From contig NC_063261.1 of the NCBI RefSeq assembly GCF_019578655.1, positions 6,580,446-6,644,445 of the forward strand: a DNA stretch of 64,000 bases, given 5' to 3'. Position numbers and translations under genes: made by a program. Shown here in pieces: positions 58,216-64,000 of this stretch. Below the pieces are notes generated by a model that made no database searches, had not been told where the DNA came from, and saw only the letters and a program-made list of their open reading frames with translations. How positions within the stretch are numbered: the first letter of the stretch is position 1; each line of letters begins with the position of its first letter. Source of the DNA: Ricinus communis. Lineage: Eukaryota; Streptophyta; Magnoliopsida; Malpighiales; Euphorbiaceae.

Positions 58216-58710
58216 GGATGACGCCGAGAGCTGTTCATGCTATAATCCTCATGCTGTAAACTCAAGGAGAATATCCTTACTCAAGGCAAGAGAGTTTCTT
58301 TAAGCTAAGACCAAAGAGGCACCTCGCCATGGGGGTCTTTCTGCTTCTTTGAAACTCGAATAGCCGAGTTAGTCGAGTTAGCCCTTTTGGATTATAACAG
58401 AAACAGATCGTAGCAATAGCTAATTCATTGCCATAGGATAGAGAAGAAGAGTAGAGAGAAATTAGAAAGCCATGAAAGATAAGAAAGATAAGTGTTTATT
58501 CCTTGCACAACCTGATTTACAAGAGAGACGATCTTCCCTTTATATAGGAGGAAGGGAGATGTCAAGATAAACTTACAAACCACAATTTCTTGCCACCTGG
58601 CAAGAGTACTATGCTTAATGCATGCGTAAAAAGGAATATATTCCTTTTCATAAAGACGAAAACATGTGACATAAAAAGCCAAAAAACATGTGACATAAAA
58701 AGCCAAAATA
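58216..58710 (-). promoter_or_regulatory. EPRV copy 3 promoter, polyadenylation signal and leader
   Basis: Minus-strand TATATAAAG at 58538-58546. AATAAA at 58495-58500. Palindromes shared with copies 1 and 2: CTTGCCA-CC-TGGCAAG at 58589-58604 and AAGGAATATATTCCTT at 58631-58646. Upstream is a 24-bp direct repeat (58660-58709) with core TTGGCTTTTTATGTCA. The leader of about 290 nt (58500 to 58216) is almost the same as in copies 1 and 2, including CTCGA/TCGAG arms. Confidence 0.8.
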
Positions 58711-58833
58711 TCTACTTTAAGTACAATAATATAGAGCATCTTCTTAGTGGAGCATCTTGCTTTTGTGAGTGCTTATCCGCTCTTCACCAAATACGCTTAT
58801 TGGTAGGTCCATGTTCGAGTAGTCTTCATCGAG

Positions 58834-59760
58834 TCATCCCGACTCACTTATGCCATAATTATGACGAATGCGTCGTGATGGGCCAGGTGTGTCAGATGAA
58901 TGGCATCGAGGAGATTTTCGAGATATCTCTTGAGACAATAATTGAGAATCTGATGGAGGAGGTTCTTCTGGTTGTGACCATGGTTCTAGGAAAGCTGGGT
59001 TTAACTCCATTGATGATGTGGCTTCATTTGGATGACTGGATGAAGTTGAAGGTGTTGAAGAAGTAGGAGAAATCAGTCGTCTTTGATCTGAGGGTCTCCT
59101 ATGCATGCTGATTACTGGAAATGCCTCATTAGTTGAATGATTGAGTTCATTTCCCTTATGAAGTAGAGCATGTTTGATAGTGAAAGGCATTTCTTCAAAG
59201 CGGCCATGGAAGGTTCTCCAGGGAGTGATGGTTGTTGAGATAGTGTCTTCTTTATTGTGTTGTTGGTGGAGAAAGAGGATGGTGTGGTAGGTTAAAGCCT
59301 TTGCATGATCTGTCATATTGAGGAGGCCTGCTTGATGAACTAATCTTCTGAGACGATGTTGCCATGCATAATGATTTTCAAATAACGGGAAAAAGCGCGG
59401 GCGGGATGTGACTTATTTTCTTCCCTATGCAAAAACCATAAGGTCTGTAGTAATGGAAGCTCTATGGGAAGATGATATAGACATGTAAGATACCAGAGGT
59501 ACCGAATTGCTCGGATGTTGAGGGAAATGTCTCACATTATGGTAGGAAAGAGTCTCCATGGAAATGAAGCGGAGAAGTCTTCCGGATGAGGAACCACATC
59601 TTTATAAAAGGCTAAGATGCGTCTGTAAACCCAAAGTTCGAATTCGGGGAATAGAGCGGGTTGGGCTGGTTGATCCGGGTGTGTGGTCCGATGGCTAAAC
59701 TGAGCCATAAAGATAAAGAAAGAAGGACTAGGGGGATTTGTGAAGGGCTTAGAGAGGCGA
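58834..59760 (-). pseudogene. EPRV copy 3 C-terminal tail after RNase H (unassigned)
   Basis: Begins after the RNase H with PPSPSFFIFMAQF, FELWVYRRILAFYKD, ASFPWRLFPTIM. It is broken near 59530 and 59390 and continues in 59316-58834: ALTYHTILFLHQ, RFEEMPFTIKHALLHKGNE, then a Ser/Pro/Thr-rich end. The tail is conserved in all three copies over about 300 residues, which argues for a real domain in the virus. I do not recognise it. Confidence 0.7.
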
Positions 59761-60169
59761 GATAAGAAATCAGGAATTAGGTTCTTGTTGCCCTGAATGT
59801 GTTGAACTTCAAAATCATATAGAGAGAACCACTCTTTCAGGCGGCGAAGCTGTTTATCAGGAATTTGGCGACCTTTGAACTCCAGAATACGAGGAAATTG
59901 GAGTTGTCCATTCTGACAATGAAATGTCTTGAAATAAGGAAGAACTCGCATTTTTGAATTGCATACTTAACCGCCAGAATTTCTTTTATGTTGGAATGAT
60001 AGTGAAGCTCACTGTCTTTAAACTGTCCTGATACATACTTGCATAATGATTCCTTCTTGTTTTGTTCTTGCAGAAGGAGAGCACCCCAAGCAAGGTCACT
60101 AGCATCAGTTTGCAGAATCAACTGTGCATCATCAGCAGGGATAGAGAGTGGAGGAGTCTTTTGGGCCAA
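59755..60169 (-). pseudogene. EPRV copy 3 RNase H
   Basis: DASDLAWGALLL (first Asp), HYHSNIKEILAVKYAI (Glu), HFIVRMDNSNF (Asp), and after a frameshift near 59940-59950 the WFSLYDFEVQHIQG and IPDFLSRL motifs. Typical of caulimovirid RNase H, which removes RNA template during reverse transcription. One frameshift splits the domain. Confidence 0.85.
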
Positions 60170-60905
60170 TTGTTTTAGTAGTTTAACGCTTCAAGATGGG
60201 CTTGGGCCCATGGGCTAGCATCCTTCTTGATTAAGCGGTTAGAACCTTTGTATGGGCTGCGGCCTTTGGAATAAAGTCTCGAATGTAGTTGATTATGCCC
60301 AGAAATTGTTGAACTTGCTTTTTTGATAAATTCTCGTCAGGAAAATGCCTCAGTTCTTGGGCCAAATGAGGGCCTGCTTCATGTTCCTTGACAGATTTAG
60401 AAAAGAGGAGAATATCATCTATGTAGATGATACAAGTATCCGAAGTGGCTCAAAAATCCGGATCATTGCCCTTTGAAAATAGAAGGAGCCGTTTTAAGGC
60501 CAAAAGGCATGACGGTCCACTGATATTGTGCGTCTGGAATGCGAAGCGGTCTTATATCCTCATTAGGGTGAATGCCTAGCGCGAATCCCGACTTTAAGTC
60601 AAACTTTGAGAAGAGAGTCGCTCCTTGAAGGCGAACTAGTAGGGAAGAGATTTTGAATTGGAAACTTATCATCCGAAGAAAATGATTTAAAGGCTTATAG
60701 TCAATCACAAGCCTTTTCTTTCCCTTAACTTTTCACATTCGTTTTCCACATAGAATGCTTGACATGCCCAAGGAGACTGGGTTGGTTCAATTAAACCTTG
60801 TTGAAGCAGTTCTTGACATTCTTGTCTTGCCAAAGCTAAGTCGGAAGGAGACATTCCAGGATGACTGGCTTTGGTTGGATTAATGTCTTCATTTAGCTTG
60901 AAAGG
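60170..60905 (-). pseudogene. EPRV copy 3 reverse transcriptase
   Basis: Recognisable parts in several frames: SPWACQAFYV-like N-terminal region (about 60790), LVIDYKPLN (60700), FSKFDLKSGF (catalytic Asp), QYQWTVMPFGLKTAPSIF, and the catalytic YIDD at 60414-60425, then SKKQVQQFLGIINYIRDFIP in the connection (split over two motifs). Frameshifts near 60720 and 60465-60450. The group of motifs is typical of Caulimoviridae and differs clearly from the gypsy RTs in this window. Confidence 0.88.
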
Positions 60906-61026
60906 AAGGGTAATGAAGAAATTTGGATTTCACATGCAGGAGAGGGATGATGGAAACTCAAGTGGGAGTCAGAGCGACATGGCACAAATAATTCTTTTAA
61001 ATGTGCAAAATCGGATGGGACCTCTG

Positions 61027-61365
61027 TTATGGAGAATTGATTGGGACTTTGAGTATAAGGTTGAAACTGGCGCTTATACTTAAGTCCTGTTGGCAAAATT
61101 TGAAGTTTCTCCATGACATGATAGGTGTCGAATCCGACAAGAAGATCTCTACCAAATAAGTAGGATCCAATGACATAGATCCATACGATGCGGTCTGGGA
61201 AGAACTGTATTCCAACTTTGTTTTTGAGACCATCGTAGTTTGAAATCTTTTACTTGTTGGTGAAATGATAAATTTTCTTTCTCCAAGTTTGAGGCGAGCA
61301 TCTGGATTCAACATGGTACAATGAGAACCAGTGTCCAATAGTGCGATGTAGAACGGGCACATCAT
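61027..61365 (-). pseudogene. EPRV copy 3 aspartic protease
   Basis: FYIALLDTGSHCTML carries the active-site DTGS near residue 11 of the frame. A second piece (about 61230-61120) has the hydrophobic strand followed by GRDLLVGFDT-like sequence, readable in another frame. A frameshift near 61245 divides the domain. Position before RT fits. Confidence 0.75.
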
Positions 61366-62299
61366 ATTTGCCGGGAAGGATGTGAATAGAAACCGGGGGT
61401 GTAGGATGAGCTGGTTGTCTTTGTGGTGATTTCGGAGATTCTGGAGAAGATGGACTTCCTATGTTTTCCGGAAAACTAGGAATAGATAGTATTGAGGAAG
61501 AAGAGTTGGGTATCTTGGTGTAGGTATTATGTAGGGATGTGGTTCATCGGGGAATGAAGTAGGCTATATCTGCAAGGGATGGTTTCCGGTGATGGTAAAG
61601 GAGATAACCAAAGTGAAAATTTTGAGTCTGAATCATGGTACCGTCGGAGGTTCAATTTTGACTTGAAGTGTAGGTCCTATGGTTAAGATTGGAGTTTCTT
61701 CATCGGAAGAATTTTCATCATCTTGGAATCCCGAACAAGGAAAGGCAAAGAGTGTTTGGGAAGAAGCCATTTCTTCTTCCGAAAAAGTGATTCAAGATCA
61801 TGGTCCGATAGATCTTCCGGACATGAATCTTTCAATTGATGAAGAAGAGCAACAGTTTGTTTCGGCTTGTTAGGACATTTCTTTGCATAGTGTCCTCTTT
61901 GGCCACGGATGTAGCATCGATCGATTTACGCTTGTTTGTTGACTTCTTTCCGAACCGAGCGTATCTTTCTTCCCTTTTCCCCGCTTGTGATGAGAGGATT
62001 CCTTGGAATAAGAAGAAAAATGTTTTTCTTTTTGATCTGCGATCACGGTGTTTCTCTTTGCATTTGATTTGAAGATAATCACATTGCATAAGTTCTTTAG
62101 CAACGCTTCTCCTTTGCAATTTTTTTGAATAGTTCTTTGTTCACACATTTTGTCCGGAGAGGCTAGAGTGAATTGCCGGATTTCCGAGAGAAATATGAGT
62201 GATATCTCTGTGAGTCTCTGTCATCATGCGTTGAATTTCAGTCGCATTTCTTCAGTGAGAGTACGACAAAAGTATATTTGAGATCATCACTGTTGGACC
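61366..62299 (-). pseudogene. EPRV copy 3 nucleocapsid region with a changed zinc knuckle
   Basis: 61875-61916 encodes CYIRGQRGHYAKKC, which fits CX2CX4HX4C except that the second Cys is Arg (codon at 61905-61907, a one-base TGT to CGT change). A basic Lys/Ser/His-rich stretch lies upstream (about 62040-61930). Between the knuckle and the protease, 61380-61860 shows no clear domain but stays acidic and Ser/Glu-rich in one frame. Several stops. Confidence 0.75.
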
Positions 62300-62900
62300 C
62301 GTGAGTTCATAATAGAGTTTGGACATATGAACATAGTGGGTTTCTAGATCTTTTCTCTTCATGGAGCGGCATTTCACGATCAAAATATTCTTGTTTCCGT
62401 TGTCCGAAGATTAAATTGTAATCACCCAAAATTGTTGGTGAATATGCGCTGAGCTTGAGCAATGTGAACCAAGTTGAACAAATTGTATCCTTTGATACTC
62501 GGATAAATGGGAGAACCATTCTCGTAAGGTGCCGGTAAATCTTGATGTGAATTCGCTAGGACTGCTTGGAGATTAGGTGAGGATTTATCATCCGGAGATC
62601 AAGCCAAGCATTGAATTCTAAGATTTTATTCCTCCATTGAGATGGTGGCATCAGATCTAGAGAAAACCAAGGACCGGAGGGCTGGTTTTGGAGGGAGAGA
62701 AGTTTACGGAGCGAGGGATTCTCGATCTTCCGTCTCTTCCAGCAAAGTCCGGCTCTTCTGTAAGGTCGCAGTTCTTGTTGTGTGTTCATTAACACATGAG
62801 AACCTAGTACACTGGATTCAAATTTGTGGAAACAGAGGATCTAGTTTCTTGGTCGGAAGAATAAGAACTAGATCGTTGAAGTTCAATCGAGATGATCCGA
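62300..62900 (-). pseudogene. EPRV copy 3 coat protein region
   Basis: Frame 62795-62556 includes MPPSQWRNKILEFNAWLD, a pattern seen in caulimovirid capsid domains. It continues in other frames with GYNLFNLVHIAQAQ-like sequence (about 62500-62430) and a following basic piece (FDREMPLHEEKR). It lies directly before the zinc knuckle as expected. Assignment rests on position and on this one motif. At least two frame breaks. Confidence 0.6.
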
Positions 62901-64000
62901 ATCAAACATACGACTGGATGAGATAGAGTTGTATCTGATGGCAAACCGTGGCTTTGCAGGTCCTTTGTCTTTTGTAGGTTGTGAGGAAAGAAGATGAAGT
63001 TTTAGAAGATACCCTTTTGCTGGCTTGGATGCTCCGGGCACCGAATCGGCTATGGCATATTGTTTGAAGGGTATAACCGAAGACATAAAAGGATGGGGTG
63101 TAGAAATAGGAAAATTGAGTGGAGAGGAGACAGGGATGTTTGGTAGGATAAAGGTCTCTCTCTATTTCTCCGAAATGCCTCCTTGACCTTAAGATTTCTC
63201 TATCCTTTGCAAGAATAGAGGTGATGTAGGGCCGAGATGCTAGTATCATTGCATTTCTTGCTCAAGTTTAGGCGACTGGATGAAAGCTTTGTATGTAGTT
63301 GCAAGGCTTCTTGTCCGAAAGAAGTAACATGAGCTTCAATAGAACTTGTTTTTCGGAGACTTGTGAAAGTCTATTATCAATCTTCTTGAGATCGATTCCG
63401 AGCAACAGCGTTATTGGTTTGCCAATTTAAGACTTCTTCTGCGGTGAGAGAGGAGCTAAAGTACTGCAGTTGTCTGTATCTTTTGCAATAAAAGGACGTG
63501 CAGGTATCTTTGATTGCTCATTTTCCTTTCTTTCCAAAGGTGGAAAATCTTGAATTCATCATGAAGTAAGGAACAGCTGCTACCTCTGGAACTCTAACCG
63601 GTTCAAAGGAGCAAGAACAAACGACCGGTGGAGGAGGACAGTCAAGAGTCCTTCTTCCTTCAAGATCTGGAAGCATCTTTGTAAATAGTCATCTTCAGTC
63701 ATGGGTTTGTTCTTTTCCGGGAGGGAGTCCGATCCAAGGACTAGCTTTCTTGGGTTGAGAAGGAGCATGGAAGGGATCAGTCGGTCATCATCCTTATCAT
63801 GCTGACGTGGACCAAGATACAAGCATGTTTCCTTCTCCAAGTTTTGTTTCTTTTGGGTCTGGTTTCAAGATCATCAAGATCTTCTTGACAAGCATATCCG
63901 GGATCACACTTTGAAGGATCACAATCCCAGATAAAGTGTCCATTGATCTTAGAGACATAGACTTCCCACCCATCTGATCTGAAACTATGAATGGGAATCT
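62901..64000 (-). pseudogene. EPRV copy 3 polyprotein part upstream of coat protein (unassigned)
   Basis: 63840-63580 is open (MEKETCLYLGPRQ, MTEDDYLQRCFQILKEEG), and 64000-63840 gives WEVYVSKINGHFIWDCD in another frame. 63249-62902 has PYITSILAKDREI followed by frames rich in Ser and Lys. 63250-63580 shows no clean frame. It should be the region between movement and coat domains; no movement-protein motif is visible before the window ends. Confidence 0.5.

Larger units (their letters stand above)
58208..64000 (-). mobile_element. Endogenous pararetrovirus, copy 3 (runs off the window)
   Basis: Minus-strand order from 64000: unassigned N-terminal part, coat protein, zinc knuckle, protease, RT, RNase H, C-terminal tail, promoter, leader, primer site. 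One polyprotein in this order, with a tRNA-Met primer site and no LTR, fits Caulimoviridae of the petuvirus/florendovirus kind (genus not certain). It is split by many frameshifts and stops. It differs from copies 1 and 2 by roughly a quarter of residues in the tail but by only a few percent in the leader. Confidence 0.88.

Noticed and set aside
58590..59066. 158-codon plus-strand ORF
   Set aside because: Antisense to the EPRV tail and promoter; no family similarity and opposite to the direction of the element.
1..64000. Host protein-coding genes
   Set aside because: Every ORF with recognisable content belongs to a retroelement or EPRV; the rest are antisense shadows or repeat by-products.

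Overview
This is plant nuclear repeat DNA, most likely an angiosperm heterochromatic or pericentromeric block. Everything recognisable is a retroelement: nested Ty3/gypsy LTR retrotransposons of chromovirus type (CRM-like by inference), a non-coding LTR element, and broken endogenous pararetrovirus (Caulimoviridae-like, EPRV) copies. I see no host gene, rRNA or tRNA gene. Most coding regions carry frameshifts or stops. Part of that decay may be sequencing error, because near-identical copies disagree mainly at CAG/CTG (CHG) sites. LAYOUT: 1-106 edge of a family-C LTR. 107-1930 EPRV copy 1 (+) ending in its promoter and leader, fused to a gypsy RT fragment (-). 2467-6944 LTR-D pieces around a ~1-kb tandem repeat. 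6945-11977 gypsy element E (-). 11978-13908 non-coding element F (+). 13909-14817 start of gypsy element A (-). 14818-15317 a gap of exactly 500 N. 15318-30.5 kb repeats the same order (EPRV copy 2, RT, LTR-D repeats, E, F, start of A) at an offset of about 15.7 kb, with better sequence quality. 29655-42531 is a tandem array of six ~2.03-kb units, each an LTR of family A plus the integrase end of pol, closed by a seventh LTR. 41836-46957 is element B, a gag-protease-only derivative of the A family. 47008-53915 is element C (+), complete with two LTRs. 53916-58207 is the 5' half of A (-). 58208-64000 is EPRV copy 3 (-), running off the window. NESTING: A was inserted into the 3' LTR of F. B was inserted into the RNase H region of A (target duplication CACAT), and C about 50 bp away in the same RNase H (target duplication CTCAA), leaving a 50-bp island of A at 46958-47007. 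The reading frame of A's RNase H is continuous when the two insertions are ignored. Because B's 3' LTR lies in direct orientation near A's 3' LTR, unequal recombination between them neatly explains the LTR-integrase array. At the other end, A's 5' LTR has been cut to about 42 bp and joined to EPRV copy 3 exactly at the viral tRNA-Met primer site, so a viral promoter and leader now point in sense into A's primer site, gag and pol. HOW THE PARTS WORK: the gypsy elements carry the usual order LTR, PBS (tRNA-iMet complement), gag with CCHC knuckle, protease, RT, RNase H, integrase, PPT, LTR. In families A and C the Pol C-terminus is read through the PPT into the 3' LTR and carries a basic tail motif; the D and E LTRs encode similar tails. 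The EPRV order is unassigned N-terminal part, coat protein, zinc knuckle, protease, RT, RNase H, an unassigned conserved C-terminal tail, promoter, leader and PBS. None of the copies looks functional as written.
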